This document shows, piece after piece, positions 38,530 to 50,756 of a stretch of DNA of 64,000 bases. Origin of the DNA: Dolomedes plantarius. Taxonomy: Eukaryota > Arthropoda > Arachnida > Araneae > Dolomedidae. The stretch spans positions 207,497,272 through 207,561,271 of the forward strand of contig OU015490.1 of the NCBI GenBank assembly GCA_907164885.2. The letters run 5' to 3'. The notes under the pieces were generated by a model. It saw nothing but the letters and a program-made list of their open reading frames with translations, did no database searches and had not been told where the DNA came from. A program made the position numbers and the translations under genes. The stretch's first letter is position 1. Every line of letters starts with the position of its first letter.

Positions 38530-40440
38530 ATATTCATTTCTTAAATGGGTTAAATGACTTTAATGCTCTCTCGTTTCGGGATAGCTGCACGGTCCCGTGT
38601 GCAGGAATTATTTGACTTGTTTAAGTAATTTGAAGCTCATTTGCAAGATATAAAGTCATCTAGTCTATTCGTTTCAATTATTTTCAAATCATTCAAGAAA
38701 AATACGTGCAATTAATTCCATTCCAAGTATAGAAAAAATTTCTTTCTTTACATATTATGCGTTCTGATGATCACATAAAATGTTATTTAGCCTTCTATTT
38801 CAATGATATACAAAATTCCAAAAATTAGTTCCAGAAATAAGTACCAAAAATAAGTACCAAACTAGTACTCCAAAAATTTGTGTAACTTCCGAAATATTCA
38901 TTCATAAATGGTTTTAAGGAGGCTTTGTATTTTGCGAAAAGCCGAAAGGTCAAATATGAGGGAATTATCTTACTTGGTTAAGTAATTTCAAACTTCTTTG
39001 CAAATCCAGACAGTCTTTCAGCTGTTTCTCCCAGCCATTTTATTTCACTCATTTTCACATTGTTCAAAATTATAGGTGCAACTAATTCCATTGCAACTGT
39101 AGTAAAAATTCCCTTCTTTTAGTATTTTGAGTTTTGTTGATAATGTAAAAGGTTATTTAGATACCTATTTTCAAGATATGAAATACTCTATTGAAATTAA
39201 GAAATACAGCATTTTTTCTCTTATTTTAGGGGAATTTATTGAGTATGCTGAATTATTCTAGTCCGCAGATTGAGAAACAATCCAATAGCTGCTTGCATAA
39301 GCTCGTTACAGACTATTGTAGGATATTTTACAAAGTGAATTTCTCTCTTTGGTATGCACAAAATTCTATCTACCTATATACAAAGCTACGTATAACTAAA
39401 CAGCATATTCAAATCTAAATCTCTTTAGGATATTATTTTGTGTATTTATTACTGTAGAATCTCTCACAACTTCAAAAGGGATATACAAGGTCTTTCCCAG
39501 AAGTAATGAGAAAAAATTTCTGCGCATTTCAGGAAAATCGCCAAGGAAAACAGGTGGCTCAGAAATGTGGATTGGACGTATTCCAATGGTTTCGCAACTG
39601 CTCCGAATTCACAGCGCATGCCCATTGGCCTAAAAGTGAGTCGATGTGAACGTGGCTCGTTACGCTTAAGATGCAGTGATTAAACTCTGTAAAAGTGGTA
39701 ATGAAACTTTGCAAATGTCAGAAAAGATTTACAAATATGAAGTTTGGTCACAATCGCAAGTCTATAAGAGGCACACTGCGTTTAGAAACGGCCGAAAGAA
39801 AGTTGAAGACATTTGGATGCCATTTTGACGCACTCCAAGATGTCCAAAGAGCCGTAACAAGTCTTCACGGCATTTCACAAAATGAGTTCATAAAATGCTA
39901 TAACCACTGGCAGCAACGCTAGACTCTTTGTATTGCTGCCCTAGGCACATATTTCGAAGATAATTAACTGTTTTTCTTTTAAGAATTATTATTTAATTTA
40001 TGTAATTTTTTTTCTCATTACTTTTGTTACAGACTTTGTATTTGCACAATTAAGTGACCATATAAATGTCTGTATATCAAAGGACTTAGGTCTTTTGTCT
40101 GTCTAGTACTTTAAAGACAGCTCTGTCAAAAGCGTAAGTAAAAAATTCCAAATTTCCTCTAGAAAAATTATTCTTCTGAAAATTAGGTGCTATAAAAATG
40201 CTTACTGTTTCTTGTCACCCCTTATTTTCGCAGTGTTAAAAAAATAATAGGTTTAATTTACCCCATTACAATTGCAGAAAACAATTATTACGCTTAATAT
40301 TTTGAGTTCTGTTGATAATGCAAAAAGCTATTTAGACTTCTATTTTAAAGATATGAAATATTCTAAATAAAACTAAATAAAAGAAATACCCAACAACGTT
40401 ATGTCAGGAAAATATATTCCGAATCTATTATACCGAGAAT
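38530..40440 (+). repeat. Older tandem repeat, two to three units, interrupted
   Basis: Blocks such as TTGACTTGTTTAAGTAATTT, GTGCAATTAATTCCATT, TTTGTTGATAATGTAAAAGG and TATTTAGA..TCTATTTT.AAGATATGAAATA recur near 38590-38800, 38960-39200 and 40250-40390. The last unit is separated from the others by a deleted mariner (39486-40038). Confidence 0.65.
39486..40038 (+). mobile_element. Internally deleted mariner, 553 bp
   Basis: Left end CAAGGTCTTTCCCAGAAGTA and reversed right end CAAAGTCTGTAACAAAAGTA, each continuing ATGAGAAAAAA, are inverted repeats flanked by TA (39484-39485 and 40039-40040). The interior retains an N-terminal helix-turn-helix piece read as LCKSGNETLQMSEKIYKYEV and TAFRNGRKKVED. 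It is joined directly to a C-terminal piece read as CHFDALQDVQRAVTSLHGIS and NEFIKCYNHWQQR, a stop, then GTYFED. The whole catalytic DDD core is missing, so the element is a non-autonomous deletion derivative. The 75-residue plus-strand ORF at 39695 covers only the C-terminal frame. Confidence 0.87.
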
Positions 40441-40475
40441 ATTGGCATCTATATTCAGCCTCGTCTATCTATCTT

Positions 40476-41298
40476 TCTATATAAATATATATAAAACAGT
40501 TCCGTGAGTGACTGACTGACAGATAACGCAGAGACGAAACCACAGAACCTAAAGGGCTGACATTTTGCATGGCGATCCTTCTTATAGAATAGGGGTACAC
40601 TAAGAAATATTTTTGAAAAATTCTTCTTAGATTTTTTTAAATTAAATTTTTAAGCTGTTTTTAACATTTTTTATTTGCAAATAAAATAATAATTTGAGTA
40701 TTATAAAATGTATATGACAGAAAGATCATAAAAGTTCCTTTAAAATAAAATCTTTTCGAATCTTTACCTCCATTTTCTGATTCTTGGTGAATTTTTAAAG
40801 ATAATTTTTAGAATTTAATTTATTAAATGATGATTACGAGATTCCATTTCTTTTTGTGATACTTTAAATTAATTTTGCGTCACGTGCATAACAACAAAAT
40901 AAATGGATAAAAAATATTAAAATACAGTATAAAATAAAATTTAACCACTAGACTAATTGAGATGGAACATTTTCAAGAATTTTCTTCAACTAAGTATGTT
41001 TTATGTACATTAAATTAAACCTATAGATAAAATGCTTCGTCATGATGATAAATAAGTCTCAAGGCCGAAATTTAAAATACGCTGACGTGGATTAAAGATA
41101 AAATTGTTTCTCTCACGGTTAGTTTTAAGTAGGTTGCTCACGCGTAAGTTGCCGGACGAGCCTCGTAATATTAGTTCCACCCAATGAAGAAACAAAAAAT
41201 GTTGTTTATAAGGAAATCCTCTAAAATGCAATTTCATTATTTTTTCATTGCAACTACCCTAAAATGTATTCCGAAGCGAAGCACGGGTAATAAGATAG
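40476..41298 (+). mobile_element. Non-autonomous Helitron, copy 4 (near full length)
   Basis: Starts TCTATATAAATATATATAAA, then ACAGTTCCGTGAGTGACTGA, and ends with the stem CCGAAGCGAAGCACGG followed by GTAATAAGATAG, a mutated form of the usual TTCAGCTAG end. The interior has the family blocks (AGGGCTGACATTTTGCATGG, GCACTAAGA-like, AATAATTTGAGTATTATAA, TCCATTTTCTGATTCTTGG). At 823 bp it is the cleanest copy in the window and the only one uninterrupted by another insertion. No coding region is present. Confidence 0.82.
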
Positions 41299-41689
41299 TT
41301 ATATATAGACTCCGAGTTATGTTGTGACGTTTTATTACTGTCACCCACGTTTATTTCGTGTTATAAAATCTATATCAGACCCATCATAATCACCAAAAGA
41401 TGATACTTGAGATGAAATGTACATATCAATTTATTTTTTCTTCTATAAGTTATTATGAGTCTATATATGTCATCCATACATTCAAATACAACCTTACAAT
41501 ATAACGAATTTTGAACTGAGTTCATAATGCTAGCGACGCCGACGTATTGAGAACAGAATGATTGCCATGTTTCGATAGTATTTTAAGTGTTATGTGCAAT
41601 GAAGCGCTTTCATAAAAGATTAAAATTAATATTTTTAGAGAAAATAAAAAGTTTGAAAGCTTGATTCATTGCATTTTGTGTGTAAGGTC
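41299..41689. other. Unassigned DNA
   Basis: No feature recognised. Confidence 0.5.
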
Positions 41690-42234
41690 GGTAACGTCTT
41701 TAATGCCGACGTAATTATAGGACAAAGCGTTTGTCGGCAACATTAGCCAATTTACGAAGGTTTAATGAGCCCAGCGTATGTGGGGTCTGTGATTCCAGAC
41801 GCAGATAAGCTGTGGATGGCACCACTTGTGACATTATGCAACAATGACATGTTGGGGGTGATTGATAGAGGGGTTCGCTGGTAGACCACGAGGGGCAGCG
41901 GTTTGTATTGCGGGTGGTCATCAGCTGTTCGGTTTATTGCGTAAGAGGGCCTTGTTGATCAAGTATGAGGGCAGCAAATGAGAGGCTTGTAGGTGTTGGG
42001 ACTCAGCAAATAAAAAGATGTGAGTTTCCTGAATGGCTGAAGAAATGATTTCGGAGGCGTGGACTGTGAGAGAATTAAAATAATTGAAGTGAGTTTTTTA
42101 TAGAAGAAAAAAAAGTCAGTCAGTGGGAGTCCAGGAGCCTTCCCTGGGGCTCGACTGAAAAATAACCTGTCCCTGTTTCTTTGCCCCAAGACTCCGGTGG
42201 AATATTCCCGGAGCAAAAATAAAATTAAGGGGGT
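41690..42234 (+). other. GC-richer block upstream of a basic ORF
   Basis: Near-50% GC over about 540 bases contrasts with the AT-rich surroundings. A short plus-strand frame (41766 onward) reads MSPAYVGSVIPDADKLWMAP, closing after RGVRW. GTGAGT donors lie near 42024 and 42090. The long minus-strand frame 41959-42426 is a poor protein (Phe/Ser/Leu-rich) and probably a shadow. It could be exon sequence of a host gene or part of an unrecognised retroelement. Confidence 0.3.
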
Positions 42235-42494
42235 TTGATGCGACGGAGATCGGTGGATCCTGTCCCGAGAAAGAAAGTACGTGTGGAGAAACGAGTGGTA
42301 GCTGAGCCCAAATCCAAAATAAAGAGAAGGATAGCAGAGGAGATTGCAGCCAGTACGCCTACAGTTAAAGCTAACAAAAGCGTGGAGGAGACACCCATCA
42401 AAATAAGGAGAAACTACAGAGTGCAAACTAAAGTCACGGAAGGAGTCCCTACGAGTGTTATCACAGAACCCGAAAGTTGCTCTCAGCTGAAAGA
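42235..42494 (+). CDS. Candidate exon or ORF for a short basic protein
   Basis: The frame opens MMRRRSVDPVPRKKVRVEKR (ATG at 42238 follows an ATG-overlapping start at 42235) and continues AEPKSKIKRRIAEEIAAS, TPTVKANKSVEETPIKIRRN and VTEGVPTSVITEPESCSQLK. It is Lys/Arg-rich with interspersed Glu and Thr/Ser, like a disordered nuclear or chromatin-associated tail. At 42494-42500 the sequence GAC-GTGAGT is a perfect splice donor, after which the frame degrades into LFI and a stop. That pattern fits an exon end. I do not recognise the family. It could equally be a gag-like basic region of a retroelement. No downstream exon is identified. Confidence 0.3.
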
Positions 42495-42513
42495 CGTGAG
42501 TTTATTTATTTGA

Positions 42514-43029
42514 TTTTGTTTAGTTCAGATCCCGCGTTTACCTTTTCATAGTTAGTGTGAGTTTCACGTATTTGAAGATATCGTGCATTTAATTTGGATA
42601 GGAGTTTTTAGAATTGTGTGTAGTATGTATTTACGCTCCCTATTTTCCTCGTCAAGTAAATTTTGAATGTTAAATTTCGATATAATGATAAACTGATTTT
42701 GGTATATGGATAAGTGTGCCTATAAAAGGTATGATTTAAATAATGTGTACAAACAAGGTATAATAATTTGTAAATAAATTTAAGTTTAAGTTAATTTTAA
42801 ATCTCTCTGTTTTATTTGTTCTTCAATATTTTGAGTTCACTTGTTCGGCATTTGCTAGTTACGTCCTGAACTACGGGTTATTAACAAAATAAATTTTAAA
42901 ACACAACGCACCCAAATACCCCTTTATAAATAAATTAATGTACTAACTAACAAATTCACGCCCGTTAAAATAACTTTGGAAGAGCAATACGACAGTATGC
43001 TCACCAATTAGAATGCATGCAACCGAAGA
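42514..43029. other. Unassigned AT-rich DNA
   Basis: It would be intron or spacer relative to the candidate exon. No second exon with a credible frame is visible. Confidence 0.45.
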
Positions 43030-43614
43030 GGGTGGGTGTCCCAAATATCGTCCCTGTGCCTAATATAGCCTACTCGTGTTTCTAAAGTATGATTCGTGCT
43101 ATGTATGAGCAAATGCAGTAACTTCTTAGTTCTGGGTTTGTACTAAAACCGGCACCAGCAACAAAGCTCTTATCACTTACAACAGAAACTATATGGCGTC
43201 TGAAGTTCTGTTGGCTGTTGTCTTCGTAAATTTTGGCTCCAAAGAATCAGAATCCGGTGAATTACCAGGAAGGTGCATCCAAATTCTAATTTTGCTTATA
43301 CCATTTGAAAGTGCATTAAACGGAGACTTTGCTAGGAACGCCTTTTAACAGGTGTTCCTAATTTCGCCTGGTAGGCGGTAAGGGGAACAGGGGGAGGCGA
43401 TATTAGGAACCGCTCTGGAGTTCACTGAAAATTTCAATTTTTCCAATTTAGCTACATACCTTAAACTGGCACTGGTTTTAGAGCTAGTTGATCTCACGTT
43501 CCCGAAGGAAATAGTTCTTAGGGATGATCTTTGAGCTTCCAGCCTAATCAGAAACTATAAGTGGATGAAATATCGAAAAAAAGTTAGAGTAGGCAATATT
43601 TGGGACACCTACCC
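43030..43614. mobile_element. 585-bp TIR element, copy 1
   Basis: Starts GGGTGGGTGTCCCAAATATC and, reversed, the other end starts GGGTAGGTGTCCCAAATATT. The right flank is TA. It is colinear with 50870-51455 over its full length, with high identity through TGCCTAATAT.GCCTACTCG, TATATGGCGTCTG, CGTAAATTTTGGCTCC and AAACTGGCACTGG. No transposase frame is visible. It is probably a non-autonomous DNA transposon with TA targets. A short frame at 43565 runs out of its right end and is not a gene. Confidence 0.83.
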
Positions 43615-43929
43615 TATAACAAGAATAGTCGTAGCTAGAATATACCTTTTAGAAAAAAACCTAACGGATAAACTTAAGAAATTGAAAGTGTTTTTGGAAG
43701 TTGTACAGCTTTCTTTCACCATTAAGGAGTTAAAATCCACGCACATCATTCACGTAGATTAAAACACAGCAGTTAAGAATTACAAATTTTAAAAAATCAA
43801 CTCAAAAAATTATATATTTGATTAAAAATTACCATTCTGCCTAACTTAACATTACTCATTTTTGTAAAGTTTTAAAAACTGACATAATCTGACTTTTGGT
43901 ATATATTTCATTTGGGCTCGAAGTACCCC
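43615..43929. other. Unassigned spacer
   Basis: AT-rich spacer of 315 bases. No feature seen. Confidence 0.45.
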
Positions 43930-44150
43930 ACTGGTAACACATTGGGTTTCGGGCTGCGCCGTTAAATACCTTCGTGTCTATGCCAGATATGGGCACGTTA
44001 AATCCGTAGACCAGAATGTCCTTCTGTGACGTCATTGGGTGGAAGAAGATACGAGCCCCAAGATGTCGCCCATGAGATTTTCTCGGTGAGAATTGTGGTA
44101 GCTTCTGACGAAATCAGATTCCGACCCTTGTGGTGCCATTAAAAAAATGA
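43930..44150 (+). repeat. Probable tRNA-derived SINE, copy 1
   Basis: A GC-richer 220-base block that begins GGTAACACATTGGGTTTCGG (degenerate tRNA-like head) and contains CCAGATATGGGCACGTTAAA and TCCGTAGACC. The same body motif appears at 60.7 kb as CCAGGTATGGGCCGATAAAT and CTGTCTAC, downstream of a clearer B box. The block ends in an A-rich stretch (ATTAAAAAAATG), as SINEs do. Confidence 0.45.
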
Positions 44151-45958
44151 ACAACAACCCGCCTCTAGCAGCCTTATATGGAATGTTCTGGCCTGGAAAT
44201 ATGGAATGCTCCTGGTCTGGAATGCTCCGGCCAGGGGGAATAAATCACAACAACAACAACGACACCTATTATATAAACATTACATCTGTAGAATTTTAAG
44301 TAACGAAACAAAAAAGAGATAGGATAAAATATTAGTATATATTCGTATTTTGATGTTAGTGAACTAAGTAAAACACTTGTCATAATTCCCTCTATCAAAT
44401 GAAAGCAAATAAATAAGCATTTACGGAAGGTACTAAATGCAGGCATCAAATCGATAATTGTATCTCAGAAAAAAGTTGCCAGACAAGCTCTTTTATTTCA
44501 TTGGATTAGATTAAATTATATAATTGTATAAATAAATTATCTATAAACAAAGCATTATTTCTGAGCAATTTCGAAATTCACTTGATATTTTAAGCATATT
44601 AATTGTGGATGGCTCTACTACAAGTTGCGGCACTCTACATATTTCTAAATTTGCTTTATCGTAAATTTTGGACAGTGTTGGACAGAACAAAATCAGACAA
44701 AATCTCACGTTTCAATCGACGCGTTAAACAATGGTTAATACTGTTAAAAATACAGCTTTTCTAAATAACAATTTCGTGTCATTATGATTACAAATCTTGT
44801 GGTTTGATATCGAAAAAAATTAAACAAGTTAACAAAACCAAATAAACACAAAAGCTCGCTTTTCATGCTTTTAAACTTTACTTAGCGATGTTTTATTCCA
44901 TACTTTGAAATAATTAGGATAATTTTTATACATTATTCAGACGTTTCAAAACTTAACTAATCTGTACGAAGATATAATAATAAAATATTTGAAATATTTA
45001 AATATTTAGAAAATAAACTGTTTAATAATCTAAACGAGGCGAAAAATAACAAGATTGTGAGAATTAAAAAAAATCAATTAATTTAATATTTTAAAATTCC
45101 TCAGTATATTTCTTGATATAATGCTGAGTGATTAACACTGTTTGATATAAATTTAGAAAAATATAAATTTGTTGAAAATAATTTAAATATAAGGTCGATT
45201 TATGGAAAACAAACACTATGCTTATACTAGTACATTTCAAATATTAAAATTTCTGAATATTTAGGAAATTAGTATTTTGCATTAGTGATGCATTCAAATT
45301 AGTTATATCATGCATGAGCGTGCATAAACCAACAAAATTATATCAATTAAGGTAACCATTACAACAGTTCAGCATGCTATTTTCAATATTTCTAAATTAA
45401 GTAAACACTGAGTGATTTAAAACATATAAATTTCACATTATCATATAAATCAAGACCTAAATCTAAAAAAATAAATAAAATGAAAGTGTAACTCCGTGAT
45501 TAAGCATAATACGTCAATACTAATAAACCGAATCATTTTGTTGTGTTTAGAATATACACATACTCGATATTTTACTTTTAAACTTGATAAATGCCTATAA
45601 AAATCATTTCTGCTTTACATAAATACTTTTTTGAGCTAAAAAACACACAAAAAAGTAAAAGACAAAGGCAAAAATATAAAGAACACTGGCAGGAAAAAGT
45701 TTCTTTTGGGAAAGTGTTGCGGAAACAAAGTTGGAAGGAATTGTTTTCCAATCTTCTTGTCAAAGAAGTTTATGCCCTTGACACTAAATAATGTCCTTTC
45801 TTGATTTGTATTTGTTTCATTCGTAATCGTTTTTGGCCCTTTCTAGTCGGGTGCTAATGTTTTTAATGCAAAGAGTAACCGTTCTTTTGGGAAAAGAAAA
45901 CCATTTTAGGGTCCTAGACTTCGTTTTTAATAATGGTTTTAATGACTGAAAGAGAGAA

Positions 45959-46005
<47 letters not shown>

Positions 46006-46050
46006 TATATATATATTTATTTATTTTTTTTTTTCAGGAGGGGGGATTTA
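44151..46050. other. Unassigned AT-rich DNA
   Basis: Near 44178-44236 the motif TGGAATG(C/T)TC.GG.C recurs three times. From 44.4 to 45.9 kb the DNA is AT-rich with short non-credible ORFs. A TA run lies at 45964-46002, followed by T and G homopolymers. Confidence 0.5.
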
Positions 46051-46614
46051 CAATATGCGTCCATTAATTCCCAGGACTGATCTAATAACTCCAGAAAAAA
46101 ATACATCAAATAAGTATCCATTTAATATGTTTCGAAGTAACTCCCACCTTCCGTAATGCACTTCTGTGCTCGGCTGTATAAGTTTCGGAAACAACTTTTA
46201 AAGTCATCTTTAGAAACGCTCTTTAGTGTGGACGTCACCGTTTTCTTCATGGCTTCGTCATCCTCAAATCTTGTTCCCTTCAGCAAATCTTTCAGTTCTG
46301 GAAAATAAAAAGTCTGCCGGAGCTAATTTCTGAGAGTATAGAGGATTATGCACCTCCATGACCTCATGCTGTGCCAAGTTGCTGAAGAGGACAACATTGG
46401 AAGATATCGAAGACATCAAGGAAACGGCAACGTCCACATGAAAGAGCATTCCGAAACAGGGCTTTAAAAGTTATTTAAGAAACTTATACAGCTGAGTACA
46501 GAAGTGCATTTCGGCAGGTGGGAGTTACTTCAAAACGTATTTAATGGGTATGTATTTCATGTAATATTTTCTGGAGTTATTAGATCAGTACTGGAAATTA
46601 ATGGCCGTACCTTG
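46051..46614. mobile_element. Palindromic mariner derivative (two 3' ends head to head)
   Basis: Flanked by TA (46049-46050 and 46615-46616). Arms of about 200 bp are inverted copies: the left, reversed, reads through AAGTGCATTACGGAAGGTGG and the right reads AAGTGCATTTCGGCAGGTGG. Both arms encode the mariner C-terminus: on the minus strand SCFRNLYSRAQKCITEGGSY followed by FETY and a stop, and on the plus strand SYLRNLYS, a stop, then VQKCISAGGSYFKTY. The unique centre, on the minus strand, reads LYSQKLAPADFLFSRTERFA, where PADF holds the last catalytic Asp. So both ends of the element derive from the 3' end of one transposon; the 5' half of the gene is absent. Confidence 0.85.
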
Positions 46615-47983
46615 TATTCCTTTATGTTTTCATAGGACTTTAACCTTTTAACTTACGTGCCCGAGATAGTCATGGGCGTAGCACTTGCGTTCCAGAATGT
46701 CCTGCTCGAGTTCCTCTCGGGATAAATATTTTTTCTTGCATCTCCTTGTCAAATCCGAATCTATCCCGGAACAAGTTGATTTGGGCTTTATTCAATAGAT
46801 GGCAGTACTTTTAGTCTATACCATATCTTTGGCGGTGAATTTTTGCTTTATTCAGTAGATGGTATTTTATGTACGTTATTTTGTACTATACATTTGATTT
46901 TTGCAATAAAAATATTGAAATTTTCCGTACGAAAATAATGAAAATAACTTGTCAGTTAAAAGGTTAAACAATAATATCTCTTATTAGTCCAATGGAACCC
47001 TTTCTACAACTTCCGACGTATGTTTGCCGTAAAATTGCCTCTAAGAATTTTTCTTTTTTTAAGAATTTTATTTGAAACCGTATTTTCTGTTAATATAATT
47101 ACATATTTTACCTTCGACAGAACTTCACATAACGTAGTTATTAAAATGATTCATTATTCTGACAACAATGTGTAAGTCTTATAGCAGAGCTGTTGATAAG
47201 TTATGGATTATAACATATCGAATTCCTTGTTACGATAATAGTATAAGTGATAAATCCTTTCATGATACATTACGAAAGATAAACAGTTTTTTCTTCATAT
47301 ATTCCGTATTTGCAGCTTTAAAATACAGGTTATGGCCCCAAAATTATTTTTACTTTAAACTGAGGAAAGGCGGTTTTCACAGTTGTTTGTACGTTACTTG
47401 ATGTACCCTAAAACTAAATTATTTTTATAGATACACTTTGATGGATACATTTTTAAAGAAAAACCGGATGAAAACTATAAAGCTTATCAGTTTCACTTAA
47501 TCAGCGAAGTCGATTTCCTCCAAAACCTTTTCAAAGAATTTTAAACACTAGAAGGAAAAACTTTAGCCTTAAAAATGAGCTCTTATAAAATCCTCCAGGC
47601 ATTTGTCCAAATGTTTTCTATTTATACCTCCCTTTGCCTTCTTTGTATTTTGTTTCATGTGGTTTACCAGAATCCTTTATCAACATGATCTTTTCACCAC
47701 TGTACTTCTTTACAGATAAAAAAATAGGAAAAAAACCCTACAAGGGTGGAAAAAAAGTTGGAGAAAGTGAAATAAAGACATTTCTTTTTAAAAAGTATTC
47801 TAAAAGGTGTCCAGAGATTGCGTTTTTTATGCGATTATCTATTTTAGTCTGTGATAAAGATTCTGATAATTATGATAATGCTATAAATGGTATAGCCTAA
47901 AGGTTTTCGGCCTTTTTGTTACAAATCTGGTAAAAAAAAGTACAAGAGGAATTAATTTTTTTTCCTTAAAAGCTCTCTGATCA

Positions 47984-47988
<5 letters not shown>
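46615..47988. other. Unassigned DNA
   Basis: A GC-richer patch lies at 46650-46760. Short ORFs at 47168-47401 and 47634-47900 have no recognisable domain and AT-driven composition; they are not called as genes. Confidence 0.5.

Positions 47989-48031
<43 letters not shown>
47989..48031. repeat. (TA)n microsatellite
   Basis: About 43 bases of TA before the tandem repeat at 48.0 kb. Confidence 0.9.
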
Positions 48032-48033
<2 letters not shown>

Positions 48034-48560
48034 TTCTATTCTTCTCGTGATCATTCAGATTACGTACTCCGTTGTTTGAAATGATTTGATTTGCAACATG
48101 CTTTTATGTCTCATTATGATTGAAAACAGACAGTTTTTACAATTTTTGGATAAATTTTGCATGTGATTGTTAGAGGTTTAATCCCATGCAATAATCAATT
48201 AGCCTTTGTTAAGCAAAACTTTACAGTAGCTCTCCAAACCACATCTTCAAATTCATGAAATAAACAAATTGGACAGTTGTATTTCATAATACAGAACGAT
48301 TCACTCGTGAAATAATTTCCTTTGTCACAGCCTCTTTTATCTCATTATACTTGTAAATTTCTATACACACAGTTCTTACAATTTTTGTACAAATCTTGCA
48401 TATGATTGACAGATATTTAATTCAATTCCAACAATTTAACAATTTCAAGAGTTTTGTTTTATAATATATGGAGATTCACGCAGGACTTTACGACAGGATA
48501 TTTTTTACTCTTCTCGTAATCAACCAGATTGCGTACTCAATTGCTTTAAATATTTGGATA
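48032..48560 (+). repeat. Diverged tandem repeat, about 240-bp unit
   Basis: CTTCTCGTGATCATTCAGAT near 48040 recurs as CTTCTCGTAATCAACCAGAT near 48513, each followed by TACGTACTC or TGCGTACTC. TCTCATTAT..TTGAAA-type and TTACAATTTTTG.A.AAAT.TTGCAT.TGATTG blocks occur near 48110 and 48350. Confidence 0.65.
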
Positions 48561-49259
48561 CCCAAAATCATTTTTCCTGCCATGTATTAACTTAAGCACA
48601 GTTTTGCGATTTATTTACGGTTAACTATGTTTGTGTTTAGCTATTCCATTTGTTTGTTTTAAAAAATGATTTTTCAAAGGTTTTTTTTGGTGCTTTATGG
48701 TAAAATAGCACATAAAAATTAAAAAAAAGAAACAAAAACTTAACTGTAAATAGCATACTTTTTCTATAAATTGGTCAATTTGAAGTAATTTTTATTGAAA
48801 TTTAGCTAAAATGCCTATAACTGCATAAAAATCTTAATGTTACTATTTTAATTTCCCAAGCACAATTCTAAAAATGTTATAAAATACGCAGCCCTACTTT
48901 CCGATTTAGTACAAGAATTTAAAATTGATTTCAGGACTTCGGGGAAAGTAAACAATTTTTGTTTTTGCATGTTTTCTATTCTATTTACAGTCGATATAGA
49001 TATAATGCTAGCAAATTGTCAAATGGAATGCATAGAGTTGCAATCTGACATTTAACTTAAAGAGAAATTCAATCGAGTCTCTTTGTTGTACTCATAAATC
49101 ATACCTGCCCAGATATAAATATCCTTCACTGCATAGTCAAGCGTTATTCTGGTCATCAACGTTTGGAAGCACGTATATCTGAGAACAACTATTTTCAAGA
49201 GTTTCAACTATTTTGAAGCACACTAAGAGTCAAATTCGAACCAAAATTTATTCGTTGTT
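48561..49259. other. Unassigned AT-rich DNA
   Basis: No supported feature. Confidence 0.5.
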
Positions 49260-50756
49260 TTTTAGTATTGATGTGTATGACATTTCCCATCCCTTTTTTA
49301 TACTATGTTTAATTTTTCATGCAGAGTTCACAAGGCAAAAGACAATTTGACAATTTTACTTTTCAGCTTTTAGTGATGAAAGGCTGAATCTATCTAAATT
49401 CTGAGATGTGTATAACATTTCGCATGTTTTTTTCCTATGCTATTTATACTGTGTTTAGTTTTTAAGTTGACTTTGGTTAACAAACATTCATATTGAACCC
49501 CGAATCAAGAAACGAGAAACATAGTTTATGAAGGTACTTCAGATGATATTTGGATCAGTTTAATTGAACAGAGATTTATATGGAGTTTAATAAGGACAGA
49601 ATGTTTCTATTATTGCTACAGAATCTTGCATTTATGGTGCGTGTAGCCCAAACTGCAGATTTCTGTTAATTTTTTCATCAGTCAGTGCCTTTAACAAATA
49701 CTTTAATACTTTATTTATATATTTTTTTGGCTACAGAATCCTGCATTTATGGAGGTATTTATATGGACAATTAGACATTTTTACTTTTAAGCTTTTAGTG
49801 ATTTATTATAAATGTATATATTTTATGATATTTATACTGTTATTAAATCTATGTTATTTATACTGTGTTTAGTTTTAAATTACTTTTTGTTAACAAACAT
49901 TAGACAATTTGACATTTTTAATTTAAACTTGAAAAATGAAAGGCTGAATCTACTAAAATTCTGAGATGTGTATAACATTTCACATGTTTTTTTTTAAATG
50001 TTATTTATGCTGTGTTTACTTTTTTAATCAATTTTGTTTAACAAACATTCGACAAAATGACATTTTTACTTTTCAGCTTTACTTTTTAAAACTCTTAACT
50101 TTCCAAGAGACAATTTGACATTTTTTCCTTTTCAACTTTTAATGGTTTATTATAAATGTATATATTTTATGTTTTACTTTTCAGCTTCTTTTGCTCCAAA
50201 GATGAAAGGTTAAATCTAGATGAATTCTGAGGAGTTAATTATAAATTTATATATTTTTATATTGGATTTTTTAAAAATTATTTGGGTGTATAACATTTCA
50301 CATGCTTATTTTTCTATGTTATTTATACTGTGTTTAGTCTTTAAATTGATTTTGGTTAACAAACATTCGACAAATTGACATTTTTACTTTTCAGCTTTAC
50401 TTTCCAAAAGACAATTTGACATTTTTCCTTTTCAGCTTTTAGTGGTTTATTATAAATGTATGTATATTTTATGTTTTACTTATCAGCTTCTTTTGCTCCA
50501 AACATAGAAGGTTAAATCTTGCTAAATTGTTTAGATTTTAAATTGATTTTGGATAACAAACATTCCACAATTTGACATTTTTACTTTACAGCTTTTAGTG
50601 GTACAATGATGAAAGACTGCATCTAACCAAAATACTGAGATATGTATAACATTTCACATGCTTTTTTTGGCTAATTTATACTGTGTTAATTTTTTAAATT
50701 GATTTTGGTTAACAAACCTTCTTAAAATTTCGGGCAACGCCGGGTACTTCAGCTAG
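49260..50756 (+). mobile_element. Helitron 3' region with many internal tandem units, copy D
   Basis: At least six units of the TATTTATACTGTGTTTAG, TTTTGGTTAACAAACATTC, GACAATTTGACATTTTTAC and CTTTTCAGCTTTTAGTGG type fill the block, with spacing of roughly 150-250 bp. It ends at the hairpin CGGGCAACGCCGGG and TACTTCAGCTAG (CTAG at 50753-50756), followed by T. This is the longest and best-terminated copy of the family. A short unrelated insertion (49490-49750) may interrupt the array. No Rep/helicase frame is present. Confidence 0.78.

Noticed and set aside
41959..42426. 155-residue minus-strand ORF
   Set aside because: Its composition is Phe/Ser/Leu-rich without a domain. It overlaps the more plausible basic plus-strand frame and is probably chance in GC-richer DNA.
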